Numbered from the stretch's first letter, positions 35,536-44,941 are shown. The stretch: 64,000 bases of DNA from Undibacterium sp049340185 (GCF_049340185.1 NZ_JBMPPC010000009.1:88100-152099); one strand, 5' to 3'. Program-made: numbers and translations. The notes: generated by a model from the sequence alone, not told the origin.

Positions 35536-36308
35536 CCTGGTTTGCGTTTTTCTAAGAATGAACGGACACCTTCGCGCCCCTCTTCCGATGCGCGTATATG
35601 GGCGATGCCTTCAACTGTTGCGGCAATCAGTTCACCGGTGAGTTCACGACTGGCAACCTCCTGCACCAGACGCTTTGCCTGCCTCACTGCATTCGGACTG
35701 TTTGACACCAGCGACTTAACGATCTCTGCAACTTTTTCGTCAAGCGTTTCCGCGCTGACCAGTTCATGTACGAAGCCGATCCGATGCGCTTCTGCCGCGC
35801 TGAAACGCTCCGCCGTGATGAAATACCGCCGCGCCGCACTTTCTCCCATCGCCTTAATCACGTAGGGAGAAATCGTCGCTGGAATCAAACCAAGCTTGAC
35901 TTCACTTAAACAATAATTCGCACCATCTGCACTGACCACGATATCGCAGGCAGCAACCAATCCCATCCCGCCCGCGTAGCAATCACCCTGCACTTTGGCA
36001 ACCACTGGTTTGCTACAGGTATAAATCGTGCGCAACATCTCGGCCAGTTGCCCCGCATCGGCAATGTTTTCCGCATGCGAATAACCAGCCATCTTCTTCA
36101 TCCAGTTCAGGTCAGCACCTGCACAAAACGCCGGGCCATTCGCTGCCAGTACCACAGCACGGATCGTGGCATCGGCATCGAGCTCACGAAATACCTGCGT
36201 GATTTCGGCAATCGTTGTTTCATTAAAGGCGTTGCGGACGTCGGGACGATTGAGAGTCACAGTCGCTATCGCGGCTAATCTATTTAATTGTAAAGACTGA
36301 TAATCCAT
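35523..36308 (-). CDS. liuC: Enoyl-CoA hydratase, probable methylglutaconyl-CoA hydratase
   Basis: 261 residues, crotonase fold: TLNRPDVRNAFNETTI, the oxyanion segment GPAFCAGADLNWMKKMAGYS, GDCYAGGMGLVAACDIV and catalytic SEVKLGLIPATISPYVI (Glu in E-x-x-x-G, followed by P-A-T-I-S as in AUH-type hydratases). In this operon it would hydrate 3-methylglutaconyl-CoA to HMG-CoA. The AUH-like PATISPYV sequence supports LiuC over general fatty-acid hydratases. The gene starts two bases after the preceding hydrolase gene. Confidence 0.9.
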   Translation of the reverse strand: MDYQSLQLNRLAAIATVTLNRPDVRNAFNETTIAEITQVFRELDADATIRAVVLAANGPAFCAGADLNWMKKMAGYSHAENIADAGQLAEMLRTIYTCSKPVVAKVQGDCYAGGMGLVAACDIVVSADGANYCLSEVKLGLIPATISPYVIKAMGESAARRYFITAERFSAAEAHRIGFVHELVSAETLDEKVAEIVKSLVSNSPNAVRQAKRLVQEVASRELTGELIAATVEGIAHIRASEEGREGVRSFLEKRKPGWLL

Positions 36309-36310
36309 GT

Positions 36311-37165
36311 TTATCTAAGTGCTCCAATTTTTTGGATAAATAACATCACATCAGTTTTCCAGCCCTCGACGTTTTTTCCATTACTAAAAAAAGCATGTCC
36401 ATCATCTCCGAATGGAGCTGGAGTAATAAACGTCACATCAACTGATTTCTCTTTGTAAGCCTGATGTAGGCGACTAGCAATCGCAGGACCAAAGTAGTGA
36501 TCATTTTGTGCATAGAACCACAACATAGGAACTTTGGTCGTTGCAGCAAACTCTGCAAACGTCTGATACAAGCGCTCAGGATTGCATACTGTATCGGCAT
36601 TTTGCGAACCACGTCCTCCAGCAAAATTGACAACCCCAATGACACCTGGGAGATTTTGACTTGCCAGTGCCAGAACGCCGAAACCACCAGCCGACTGACC
36701 TACTAATACGATCCTTGATACATCAATATATGGTTTGCTTTTGGCATACTCGATCGCCGCTTCAATATCTTTAGCTGTTTCCAGGCCAGCTTCTTTATAA
36801 GCAGGTGAAGAACAGGAGAAATAATTTTCTGCCCAGGGGCCTGTAGATTTGCCATAACCACGCCGTACTGGATTCAATACAACGAAGCCCTCATTGGCCA
36901 TCGCCCGCGATTGCGCAGGATAGCGCCCACTGAGGTTGATCCGGTCTGCCGGATTACGCGGGCTACCGTGATTAATCAATAGCAACGGAAAAGGCCCTGT
37001 ACCCTCAGGCTTAAATTCTGTCGCCTCCAAGGTCACCTCCTTCGTACCCCAGAATCCCTTTACCTGCATTGGAATCTGTACCGTTTGTTCGCTGATCTGG
37101 CTTGCAAACAGCGACGATGACACGAGAAGTAACGAGCACATCGCCAATAAATATTTCTGATTCAT
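36311..37165 (-). CDS. Secreted alpha/beta hydrolase (dienelactone-hydrolase/peptidase-like)
   Basis: 284 residues from the ATG at 37165. A Sec signal (KYLLAMCSLLLVSSSLFAS) predicts a periplasmic enzyme. Motifs: INHGSPRNPADR oxyanion loop, nucleophile LVGQSAGGFGVLAL, acid in YAQNDHYFGP and His in DGHAFFSNG. The gene has more AT than its neighbours and its periplasmic address does not fit CoA-ester metabolism, so it may be an insertion between the carboxylase beta and hydratase genes. Substrate unknown. Confidence 0.85.
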   Translation of the reverse strand: MNQKYLLAMCSLLLVSSSLFASQISEQTVQIPMQVKGFWGTKEVTLEATEFKPEGTGPFPLLLINHGSPRNPADRINLSGRYPAQSRAMANEGFVVLNPVRRGYGKSTGPWAENYFSCSSPAYKEAGLETAKDIEAAIEYAKSKPYIDVSRIVLVGQSAGGFGVLALASQNLPGVIGVVNFAGGRGSQNADTVCNPERLYQTFAEFAATTKVPMLWFYAQNDHYFGPAIASRLHQAYKEKSVDVTFITPAPFGDDGHAFFSNGKNVEGWKTDVMLFIQKIGALR

Positions 37166-37313
37166 TCTGCCCACTCTTTTTTAGGCTCAGTCGATTTCAT
37201 GATTTTCTGAAACTCTGACAAATATAAACATTAGTAGTGCCTGACACACTTCTCTCGTTAAGCTTTCTTCATACTGTCAAATCATTTACAGAAATAAGCA
37301 AGCAGCTATAAAT

Positions 37314-38936
37314 TTACATCCTGAACAAGCCAAATTTCACATCAGGAATAGGCGCATTCAATGCGGCTGACAAACCTAATCCCAAGACCATCCGCGTGTC
37401 TGCCGGATCAATAACGCCGTCGTCCCACAAGCGTGCCGAGGCGTAATACGGATGTCCCTGATGCTCATATTGTTCTTTGATGGGCTGTTTGAAAGCGGCT
37501 TCTTCATCCGCCGTCCAGCTGCCGCCTTTACCTTCGATACCGTCGCGCTTAACGGTCGCCAGAACGCTGGCGGCTTGCTCCCCCCCCATGACGGAGATAC
37601 GTGCATTTGGCCACATCCACATAAAGCGTGGAGAGAAAGCGCGACCGCACATGCCGTAGTTACCGGCACCAAAACTACCGCCGATAATGACAGTGAACTT
37701 TGGTACATTGGCCGTGGCGACAGCAGTCACCATCTTTGCACCGTTGCGGGCAATGCCTTCGTTCTCGTATTTGCGCCCGACCATGAACCCGGTGATATTC
37801 TGCAAAAATACCAAGGGGATTTTACGCTGGCAGCATAGCTCAATAAAGTGCGTACCCTTTAAGGCAGACTCAGAAAAAAGAATACCGTTATTCGCGATAA
37901 TACCCACCGGCATGCCGTGGATATGTGCGAAACCGCAAACTAAGGTGGTGCCATAACGCGCCTTGAATTCATCAAAATGACTGCCGTCAACCACACGTGC
38001 AATGACTTCCCGCACATCAAATGGCTTACGGGTATCCACCGGGATCACGCCATATAATTCTTGTGCGGGAAATTTTGGTTCTTCGACGTCTTTCAATACG
38101 ACACTAGCTGGCTTTTGACGGTTCAGATTTGAGACGATGGTACGCGCCATTGACAAAGCGTGAGTATCGTTTTGTGCCAGGTGATCGACCACGCCCGACA
38201 GACGCGTGTGGACATCACCACCGCCAAGGTCTTCGGCACTGACGACTTCGCCGGTTGCGGCTTTGACTAAGGGTGGACCGCCGAGAAAAATCGTTCCCTG
38301 ATTCTTCACGATAATCGATTCATCGCTCATCGCCGGGACATACGCGCCGCCCGCAGTGCACGAACCCATCACGACGGCAATCTGCGGAATACCTTTAGCA
38401 GACATCGTTGCTTGATTAAAAAAGATGCGGCCGAAATGATCACGATCCGGGAATACATCATCCTGATTCGGTAAGTTTGCTCCACCGCTATCGACCAGAT
38501 AAATACACGGCAAATTGTTTTGCTCAGCGATTTCTTGTGCACGTAAATGCTTCTTTACCGTCATCGGATAGTAAGTACCGCCTTTGACCGTCGCATCATT
38601 ACAGACGATAACGCATTCTTGCCCGGACACCCGGCCAATACCGGTAATCACACCCGCTGACGGTGCAGCATCGATATCGTTTTTTTCCTTATACATGTCG
38701 TAAGCCGCAAGCTGAGAAAATTCCAGAAACGGCGTCCCCGCGTCAAGCAACATTTGTACGCGGTCACGTGGCAATAATTTGCCACGTGCCAAATGTTTTT
38801 TGCGCGCCTCGTCACCGCCACCGAGAGCGATTTTGGCAATTTTTTCTTTTAAGTCATCGACCACGCGTTGCATCGCAGCGGCATTCGCCTTGAAGTCTTC
38901 AGAGCGGCTATTCAGTTTGGAATCTAAGGTCGTCAT
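37314..38936 (-). CDS. liuB: 3-Methylcrotonyl-CoA carboxylase, carboxyltransferase (beta) subunit
   Basis: 540 residues, carboxyltransferase with both crotonase-like halves: VDSGGANLPNQDDVFPDRDHFG, GSCTAGGAYVPAMSDE, and FLQNITGFMVGRKYENEGIARNG in pieces, then GGSFGAGNYGMCGRAFSPRF with WMWPNARISVMGGEQAA. The LPNQDDVFPDR sequence is typical of methylcrotonyl-CoA carboxylase beta. It transfers CO2 from biotin on the alpha subunit (28319-30316) to 3-methylcrotonyl-CoA. Its start overlaps the YchJ-like stop in ATGA. Confidence 0.95.
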   Translation of the reverse strand: MTTLDSKLNSRSEDFKANAAAMQRVVDDLKEKIAKIALGGGDEARKKHLARGKLLPRDRVQMLLDAGTPFLEFSQLAAYDMYKEKNDIDAAPSAGVITGIGRVSGQECVIVCNDATVKGGTYYPMTVKKHLRAQEIAEQNNLPCIYLVDSGGANLPNQDDVFPDRDHFGRIFFNQATMSAKGIPQIAVVMGSCTAGGAYVPAMSDESIIVKNQGTIFLGGPPLVKAATGEVVSAEDLGGGDVHTRLSGVVDHLAQNDTHALSMARTIVSNLNRQKPASVVLKDVEEPKFPAQELYGVIPVDTRKPFDVREVIARVVDGSHFDEFKARYGTTLVCGFAHIHGMPVGIIANNGILFSESALKGTHFIELCCQRKIPLVFLQNITGFMVGRKYENEGIARNGAKMVTAVATANVPKFTVIIGGSFGAGNYGMCGRAFSPRFMWMWPNARISVMGGEQAASVLATVKRDGIEGKGGSWTADEEAAFKQPIKEQYEHQGHPYYASARLWDDGVIDPADTRMVLGLGLSAALNAPIPDVKFGLFRM

Positions 38937-39346
38937 TTGTCTTTTCTCTTCTTATCGTCTTTGGTCGGGAAGTTGCCATCCACATAAAACCATTTGCCAT
39001 CTTCTCGTGAAAAACGGCTTACTTCATGCAGGCGATGTGCTCGCCCGCCTATTTTGTAACGCGCCACAAATTCTACGGTGGCGCTGTCTGTCTTACCTGT
39101 ATCCAGCGCATATTTTTTGACTTCCAGGCCCAGCCATTGCGTCGGATCATCATGGACTATCCGTTCCGCAGGACAAGTACGCACATCCCAGGTAACACGC
39201 AGGTAAGCCTCGTCGCCCAGAGTGTAAGCCGAGTAACGTGAGCGCATTAAGGCCTCAGCATCCGGCGCGATCGCTGTTCCAGTTAAAAATGGCGCACAAC
39301 AATGTTCAAACTCTTTTCCTGAACCACAGGGACACAAAACCTTCAT
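38933..39346 (-). CDS. YchJ-like SEC-C zinc-motif protein
   Basis: 137 residues. The N-terminal SEC-C motif is PCGSGKEFEHCC (C-x-C...CC), followed by PDAEALMRSRYSAYTLGDEAYL, the UPF0225/YchJ core, and WLGLEVKKY. The C-terminus is a short Lys/Asp/Arg tail (PTKDDKKRKDK). The motif binds zinc; the role is unknown though conserved. It overlaps the carboxylase beta start by four bases, so it is cotranscribed, and follows the rhodanese gene. Confidence 0.9.
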   Translation of the reverse strand: MKVLCPCGSGKEFEHCCAPFLTGTAIAPDAEALMRSRYSAYTLGDEAYLRVTWDVRTCPAERIVHDDPTQWLGLEVKKYALDTGKTDSATVEFVARYKIGGRAHRLHEVSRFSREDGKWFYVDGNFPTKDDKKRKDK

Positions 39347-39352
39347 ACTGAT

Positions 39353-39757
39353 TTATTTACTTTCATTCTTTGCTGGCTTGGTCGCCACTGGCGCGCCTGC
39401 CGCTTTCCATGCGCTGAAGCCACCATCAATATGCGCGACGTTCTCTAAGCCCATATCTTGGACAGTCTTGGTCGTCAACGCGCTACGCCAGCCTGCGGCA
39501 CAAAAAAATATGAACTCTTTACGCTCACCGAACACCGGTTTGAAATACGGAGAATCAGGGTCAATCCAAAACTCAATCATGCCGCGTGGCGCATGAAAAG
39601 CCCCGGGGACGATGCCCTCACGCTCCAATTCACGAACATCGCGGATATCAATGAACTGCACATGAGGATCAGTCAGCTTAGCCTGTGCCTCAGCAACGCT
39701 ATAGGTCGTGATCTGTGCGCTGGCTTCGTCGACTAATTGTTTGTAGCCTTTTTTCAT
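39353..39757 (-). CDS. Single-domain rhodanese-like protein
   Basis: 134 residues with one rhodanese domain: QFIDIRDVRELEREG, the CH2A region PRGMIEFW, and an active-site loop FFCAAGWRSALTTKTVQDMG with the reactive Cys, then HIDGGFSAWKAAG. It would carry sulfane sulfur. A good AAGGAGGT ribosome site lies upstream. It sits between acyl-CoA dehydrogenase and YchJ genes, probably in the same transcript. Confidence 0.92.
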   Translation of the reverse strand: MKKGYKQLVDEASAQITTYSVAEAQAKLTDPHVQFIDIRDVRELEREGIVPGAFHAPRGMIEFWIDPDSPYFKPVFGERKEFIFFCAAGWRSALTTKTVQDMGLENVAHIDGGFSAWKAAGAPVATKPAKNESK

Positions 39758-39768
39758 CTATACCTCCT

Positions 39769-39821
39769 TAGGGTACGCTATGCGCACCAGGCAACTCCAC
39801 CGGTGCGCATAGCGCACCCTA
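39769..39821. repeat. Long hairpin / palindromic intergenic repeat
   Basis: Arms of about 20 bases (TAGGGTACGCTATGCGCACC at 39769-39788 against its complement at 39802-39821, one mismatch) separated by 13 bases. The motif GGTGCGCA...GCGCACC also appears at the ends of both ~350-bp repeats (near 25860 and 26308). No T-run follows, so it looks like a palindromic repeat rather than a terminator, though it could modulate read-through into the rhodanese gene. Confidence 0.8.
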
Positions 39822-39829
39822 GCCTATCG

Positions 39830-40972
39830 TTACGCCAGCGCCCGTCCAATCAGAATTTTTTGAATATCCGAGGTACCTTCATAGATCTGGCAAACCCGCA
39901 CATCGCGATAAATTCGTTCGACCGGAAAGTCGCTAACATAGCCATAGCCACCGTGAATCTGGATTGCATCGGAGCAGACTTTTTCTGCCATTTCAGATGC
40001 AAACAATTTCGCCATCGCCGCTTCTTTCAGGCAAGGCTTACCGGCATCTTTTAAACTTGCCGCGTGCCAGATTAATTGACGGGCAGCTTCGATCTGGGTC
40101 GCCATATCGGCAAGCTTGAACTGTACCGATTGATGATCAAAAATCGCTTTACCAAAACTGGTACGATCTTTGGCATACGCCAGAGCGGCGTCAAATGCGG
40201 CGCGTGCCATGCCGACTGATTGCGAGGCGATCCCGATGCGACCACCCTCTAAACCGGACAAGGCAATTTTGTAACCCATGCCTTCTTCAGCAATCAAATT
40301 CTCGGCTGGAATACGACAATTCTCGAACAGGATTTGCGCCGTATCGGAAGAATGCTGGCCCATTTTTTGTTCCAGACTGGCGACGATGTAACCCGGTGTA
40401 TTGGTGGGCACCCAGAAGGCGCTGATACCCTTTTTACCTGCAGCTTTGTCCGTAACTGCCATGACAATAGCGACGTCCGCATGTTTGCCGCTGGTGATGA
40501 ATTGCTTGACGCCATTGAGTACGTATTCGTTACCCTTTTCGCTTTTTTCCAACTTTGCTGTCGTACGTAGCTCGGAGGCATCGCTGCCTGCATGCGGCTC
40601 TGTCAGGCAAAATGCGCCGAGCATGTCACCGCTAGCCAAGGGGCGTAACCATTGCTCTTTTTGGGCGTCGTTCGCATACATCATGGCGATACTGCATACG
40701 GGACAATTGTTGACCGAGATCACGGTGGAGGTGCCGCCGTCACCGGCAGCAACTTCTTCCAGTACCAGCGCCAGAGACAGATAATCCATACCTGCACCGC
40801 CGAGTTCCTCCGGCACAGCTACGCCATACGCGCCCATCTGCGCGAGTTCTTTTAATTCTGCGGCAGGGAAATGATGTTCCTTATCCCAGCGCGCGGCGTT
40901 TGGTACTAATTTTTCCTGGGCAAAGGCGCGAATGGCATCGCGTATCATTTCGTGTTCTGGCGTTAGTAACAT
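39830..40972 (-). CDS. Acyl-CoA dehydrogenase (short/branched-chain type)
   Basis: 380 residues. Acyl-CoA dehydrogenase signatures: CLTEPHAGSDASELRTTA, the FAD segment around KQFITSGKHADVA, QIHGGYGYVSDFPVERIYRD and the C-terminal catalytic Glu in QIYEGTSDIQKILIGRAL. The Glu position is that of short/medium-chain enzymes, unlike isovaleryl-CoA dehydrogenase (the gene at 46045-47229). It probably oxidises butyryl- or 2-methylbutyryl-CoA. Cytoplasmic, FAD-dependent, in the leucine/branched-chain block. Confidence 0.94.
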   Translation of the reverse strand: MLLTPEHEMIRDAIRAFAQEKLVPNAARWDKEHHFPAAELKELAQMGAYGVAVPEELGGAGMDYLSLALVLEEVAAGDGGTSTVISVNNCPVCSIAMMYANDAQKEQWLRPLASGDMLGAFCLTEPHAGSDASELRTTAKLEKSEKGNEYVLNGVKQFITSGKHADVAIVMAVTDKAAGKKGISAFWVPTNTPGYIVASLEQKMGQHSSDTAQILFENCRIPAENLIAEEGMGYKIALSGLEGGRIGIASQSVGMARAAFDAALAYAKDRTSFGKAIFDHQSVQFKLADMATQIEAARQLIWHAASLKDAGKPCLKEAAMAKLFASEMAEKVCSDAIQIHGGYGYVSDFPVERIYRDVRVCQIYEGTSDIQKILIGRALA

Positions 40973-40998
40973 ACTCTGTCTCGTGGTTCTGTTGTTAG

Positions 40999-41667
40999 TT
41001 ACCAGCTCAGGCTGGAACCGTTGTAATTAAAAAATTGTCCGTTGTCGTCGGCGTGCAGACCGGCCAGTGTTTTGCGTATTCCTTGCGCACTGTCTTCCAC
41101 AGTAAGTTCAGCACCGATACCGCCCATTTCTGTTTTGACCCACCCCGGATGCAGCGCTACACAAATTGCCTGTTGCGTCTGCAAAGACACATCCTTGAGC
41201 ACAGAATTCAAAGCAGCTTTACTGGCGCGATATAACCAGCCGTGGCTACCGTTGCGCTCACTAATGGAGCCCATCATGGATGAAATCACGGCAAGGCGAC
41301 CACCAGCGTTTTCAACCAGCGGCAACACCATCGGCAATATCCGCATCGCCGCCAGCACATTGGTATGCATCACTTCATCAAATTGCGTGTCATGCGGTGT
41401 CTGCAAGCCCGTCGTGCGCGGGCCATAGACACCAGCATTCAAAATAGCGACGTCGATTTTTTCATCATCGAGCCGCCAGCCGAGGCCACCACAGTCATTA
41501 ATATTCGTCACATCCAAAGGCATGGCCTCACAGCCCAGGGCTTGCAAGGCGGACAGATCGACAGCTTTACGTGCAGTGGCAATCACGCGCCATCCGGCGG
41601 CCTTATATTGCAGGGCCAGTTCGTGACCGATACCGCGTGACGCGCCAAGGATGAGTGCTGTAGGCAT
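40999..41667 (-). CDS. SDR-family oxidoreductase (short, C-factor-like)
   Basis: 222 residues, Rossmann fold: LILGASRGIGHELA (TGxxxGIG-type), VAILNAGVYG (NNAG-type), catalytic Ser in VISSMMGS and the YRASK motif. This short type resembles CsgA/C-factor-like SDRs. It lies 26 bases downstream-side of the acyl-CoA dehydrogenase gene on the same strand. The substrate cannot be inferred; it may act on a beta-hydroxyacyl intermediate or be unrelated. Confidence 0.9.
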   Translation of the reverse strand: MPTALILGASRGIGHELALQYKAAGWRVIATARKAVDLSALQALGCEAMPLDVTNINDCGGLGWRLDDEKIDVAILNAGVYGPRTTGLQTPHDTQFDEVMHTNVLAAMRILPMVLPLVENAGGRLAVISSMMGSISERNGSHGWLYRASKAALNSVLKDVSLQTQQAICVALHPGWVKTEMGGIGAELTVEDSAQGIRKTLAGLHADDNGQFFNYNGSSLSW

Positions 41668-41816
41668 AGTTATCTACTTTTATTTGAACCGTGAACAATT
41701 ATTTTTATGCGGAATTTAATACCTAAGTTCGCGCATAAATTGATTCAATTCCCGATAGATAGAGTGGGGCGAAACTCTCACTATGCTTTTCGGAAATTGA
41801 ATGTAATATAGCCGTT

Positions 41817-42998
41817 TTACACCAACTCGATCGCCATCGCCGTACCTTCACCGCCACCGATACATAGCGATGCGACGCCGCGTTTTTTACCTTGTTTCTT
41901 CAGGGCGCCGATCAGGGTAATCACGATACGGGCACCGGATGCGCCGATAGGATGGCCGAGCGCGCAGGCACCACCGTGTACATTGACCTTGTCATGAGAA
42001 ATACCGAGGTCTTTCATTGCCGCCATTGGTACTGCGGCGAAGGCCTCATTGATTTCGAACAGATCGACATCAGCGGTTGTCCAGCCAATTTTTTTATACA
42101 GCTTTTCAATCGCGCCAATGGGTGCTGTGGTGAACCAGCCTGGTTCTTGTGCATGGCTGGCGTGACCGAGGATTTTGGCGATCGGTGTCAGGCCGAGTTC
42201 TTTGGCTTTTGATTCACGCATTAATACCAGTGCAGCAGCACCATCGTTGATCGAAGAGGACGATGCAGCAGTGATAGTGCCGTCTTTTTTAAATGCTGGT
42301 TTCAATGCAGGAATTTTGTCGAGCTTGGCTTTGAGCGGGCCTTCATCTTTGTCGATGATCACGTCTCCGCCGCGACCAGATACGGTGACGGGTGCAATTT
42401 CCCAGGCAAAAGAACCATCCGCAGTTGCAGCCTGCGCACGTTTAACTGACGCGATCGCAAAGGCATCCTGTTCTTCACGACTGAACTGATATTTTGCAGA
42501 ACAATCCTCAGCGAACGTTCCCATCGACCGGCCTTTGTCATAGGCATCTTCCAGTCCATCAAGCATCATATGATCAAAAATCTGACCGTGACCGATGCGG
42601 TAGCCGCCGCGTGCTTTAGGAATCAGATACGGCGCGTTGGTCATGGATTCCATACCGCCTGTTACTACCACGTCATTGCTGCCCGCACTGATGGAATCGA
42701 ACGCCATCATGGTTGCTTTCATCGCGGAGCCGCACATTTTTGACAAGGTAACCGCACCGGTAGACATCGGCAAACCCGCGGCCAGCAGCGCCTGACGCGC
42801 TGGCGCTTGTCCCTGGCCTGCCATCAGGCAGTTACCGAACAGGACTTCTTCAACCAGTTCCGGTTTGACACCGGAACGCTCAACTGCCGCCTTGATAGCG
42901 ACTGCACCTAACTGGCTGGCTGTCAGTGAGGAAAAATCGCCCTGAAACGCGCCCATAGGAGTGCGTGCAGCACCGACGATAACGATAGGATCATTCAT
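41817..42998 (-). CDS. Acetyl-CoA C-acyltransferase (thiolase)
   Basis: 393 residues from the ATG at 42998 with TTGGAGACAAAC upstream. Thiolase motifs: the nucleophilic Cys in LSKMCGSAMKA, NVHGGACALGHPIGASGAR and the second catalytic Cys in SLCIGGGEGTA. It makes or cleaves acetoacetyl-CoA, so it could use the acetoacetate produced by HMG-CoA lyase after activation. It lies between the aceK and SDR genes on the same strand, with a ~150-base gap on the downstream side that might hold a promoter. Confidence 0.94.
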   Translation of the reverse strand: MNDPIVIVGAARTPMGAFQGDFSSLTASQLGAVAIKAAVERSGVKPELVEEVLFGNCLMAGQGQAPARQALLAAGLPMSTGAVTLSKMCGSAMKATMMAFDSISAGSNDVVVTGGMESMTNAPYLIPKARGGYRIGHGQIFDHMMLDGLEDAYDKGRSMGTFAEDCSAKYQFSREEQDAFAIASVKRAQAATADGSFAWEIAPVTVSGRGGDVIIDKDEGPLKAKLDKIPALKPAFKKDGTITAASSSSINDGAAALVLMRESKAKELGLTPIAKILGHASHAQEPGWFTTAPIGAIEKLYKKIGWTTADVDLFEINEAFAAVPMAAMKDLGISHDKVNVHGGACALGHPIGASGARIVITLIGALKKQGKKRGVASLCIGGGEGTAMAIELV

Positions 42999-43067
42999 GT
43001 TTGTCTCCAAAAAATAGTCAAAAATTCGAGTGGGTCAATGCGGTTAATGTAAGCAATTTATACATTC

Positions 43068-44900
43068 TTAATCATTAGTAGTTCCGGCAGCCTTCTGCGC
43101 ATTGGCTGTCGTCGTCTGGTGTCCCGGATACGCGCTGGCGTGGCTGAAACGCACTTCTTGCGGATACGGAAAAACGTCATCGACCTTGCCTTCCATGATG
43201 CGTTTTTTACGGGTCTGCCAGTAATCTGCCGTCAGCAGATCCGCATGGTGCTTCATGAAATACTGGCGCACCTTGGTATTGCCAAGCAAGAAGGTGCCGA
43301 ACTGCTCAGGAAACACATCATTCCTAGCGATCGGATACCAAGGCTCTGCGGACATTTCGTCTTCTTCATTACGCGGCTGCGGGATCACGCGAAAATTACA
43401 ATCGCTGATGTATTCAATCTCATCGTAATCGTAAAACACGACACGGCTGTGACGGGTCACGCCAAAGTTTTTGTACAGCATATCCCCAGGAAAAATATTC
43501 GCTGCGACCAGTTCCTTAATAGCATTGCCATATTCAGCTATGCCGTGCTCGATAGCCGCATCATCACCGCGCTTTTCTGCTTCGGTCAGAAAGATGTTCA
43601 GCGGCACCATGCGACGTTCAATGTACAGATGCTTGATGATGATTTCATCGTCATCTTCTTCCAAAATCGACGGGGCAAATTGCTTGATCTCTGCCAGCAA
43701 TTCATCCGAAAAACGGGCACGTGGAAATGCCACGTCCGAATACTCCAGCGTATCTGCCATGCGGCCGACACGGTCATGATTTTTGACGAGCTGGTATTTT
43801 TCTTTGATCAGTGCTTTGGTAGTCTCTTTCGGTGGCGGAAAACTGTCTTTGATCAGCTTAAACACATACGGAAACGACGGTAAAGCAAATACCAGCATGA
43901 CCAGGCCGCGGATACCCGGTGCGGCCTCGATGCGGTCAGATGAATATTTGAGATGATGTAAAAAGTCGCGGTAGAACAAATTCTTGCCATGCTTTTGCAA
44001 ACCCAGAATCGTATAGATTTCGCTGCGTGGTTTCTTCGGCAAAATGCTGCGGATAAACTGGACATAGGCCGACGGCACCAGCATATCAACCATGAAATAA
44101 GCGCGGGTAAATGAGAACAAGACCGTGATCTGGATATTGTCGAATAAGACGGTATCCAGTACCAGTTCGCCTTTACGGTTATGCAGGATGGGGACGACGA
44201 ACGGATATTCTTTGTTGCCGTTGATGCCTTTACCGACAATATAGGCACCCTTATTACGGAAGAATAAATTCGCCAGTACCTGAATCTGATGATTGGGTTC
44301 GATCTTATCGTTGCCAAAGATGGCCGTGAGACGCTCGGCGACGAAGCCGATGTCTCTGTCAAGATCAGAAAAATTCGCTTTGAGCTGGAAATTCGTGACG
44401 ATACGTTTCAGCGTGTAATGCAGACCATCAGTAGCCGGGTAATATACGCGGTAGGTCGGCGGCGTCTCTTTGTTTTCGATGTATTCGGTCGATACGGCGG
44501 GACGTACAAAGATGAAGTCATTATGAAAATAATTACGGTGCAGCATTTTGGTACAGACCGTATTGTAAAAAGTCTCGGCCAGCTCAGGTTGCAGATGATC
44601 GATCAGCAACCCCATGTAATGCAGTTTGACCTCGCGCCAAACTTCGTCGGTCAGATCGTCTTCATCGTACTCATCTTCCAGACTTTGCACACACTCTTTT
44701 ACACGCTTGTCGTAGTAACCGATACGCTCTCTCGCCGCATTTTGTGCAGCCTTCCAGTCGCCTGATTCAAAATCGCGCTTGGCCGTCTGGCTCGATGCGC
44801 GGAACAAGCGGTAATGCTTGTCGAAGCCATCCATGATCATGCGGGCAATATCGAACGCAATCTGGGATGACAACAGTTTAGGGAAGGCGACTTGGGGCAT
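43068..44900 (-). CDS. aceK: Isocitrate dehydrogenase kinase/phosphatase AceK
   Basis: 610 residues, near the length of known AceK (~580-600). Characteristic segments: IVGKGINGNKEYPFVVPI, MVDMLVPSAYVQFIRSILP, GMLVFA-like stretch GLVMLVFALPSFPYVFKLIKD, VGRMADTLEYSDVAFPRARF, and HSRVVFYDYDEIEYISDCNF. AceK phosphorylates and dephosphorylates isocitrate dehydrogenase, switching carbon to the glyoxylate shunt on acetate. In a block that yields acetyl-CoA from leucine this makes metabolic sense. The C-terminus has a Gln/Thr/Ala-rich tail. Confidence 0.96.
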   Translation of the reverse strand: MPQVAFPKLLSSQIAFDIARMIMDGFDKHYRLFRASSQTAKRDFESGDWKAAQNAARERIGYYDKRVKECVQSLEDEYDEDDLTDEVWREVKLHYMGLLIDHLQPELAETFYNTVCTKMLHRNYFHNDFIFVRPAVSTEYIENKETPPTYRVYYPATDGLHYTLKRIVTNFQLKANFSDLDRDIGFVAERLTAIFGNDKIEPNHQIQVLANLFFRNKGAYIVGKGINGNKEYPFVVPILHNRKGELVLDTVLFDNIQITVLFSFTRAYFMVDMLVPSAYVQFIRSILPKKPRSEIYTILGLQKHGKNLFYRDFLHHLKYSSDRIEAAPGIRGLVMLVFALPSFPYVFKLIKDSFPPPKETTKALIKEKYQLVKNHDRVGRMADTLEYSDVAFPRARFSDELLAEIKQFAPSILEEDDDEIIIKHLYIERRMVPLNIFLTEAEKRGDDAAIEHGIAEYGNAIKELVAANIFPGDMLYKNFGVTRHSRVVFYDYDEIEYISDCNFRVIPQPRNEEDEMSAEPWYPIARNDVFPEQFGTFLLGNTKVRQYFMKHHADLLTADYWQTRKKRIMEGKVDDVFPYPQEVRFSHASAYPGHQTTTANAQKAAGTTND

Positions 44901-44941
44901 GGCGACTCGGCTGGCAGATTAAAAAGGGTAGCTCATCATGC

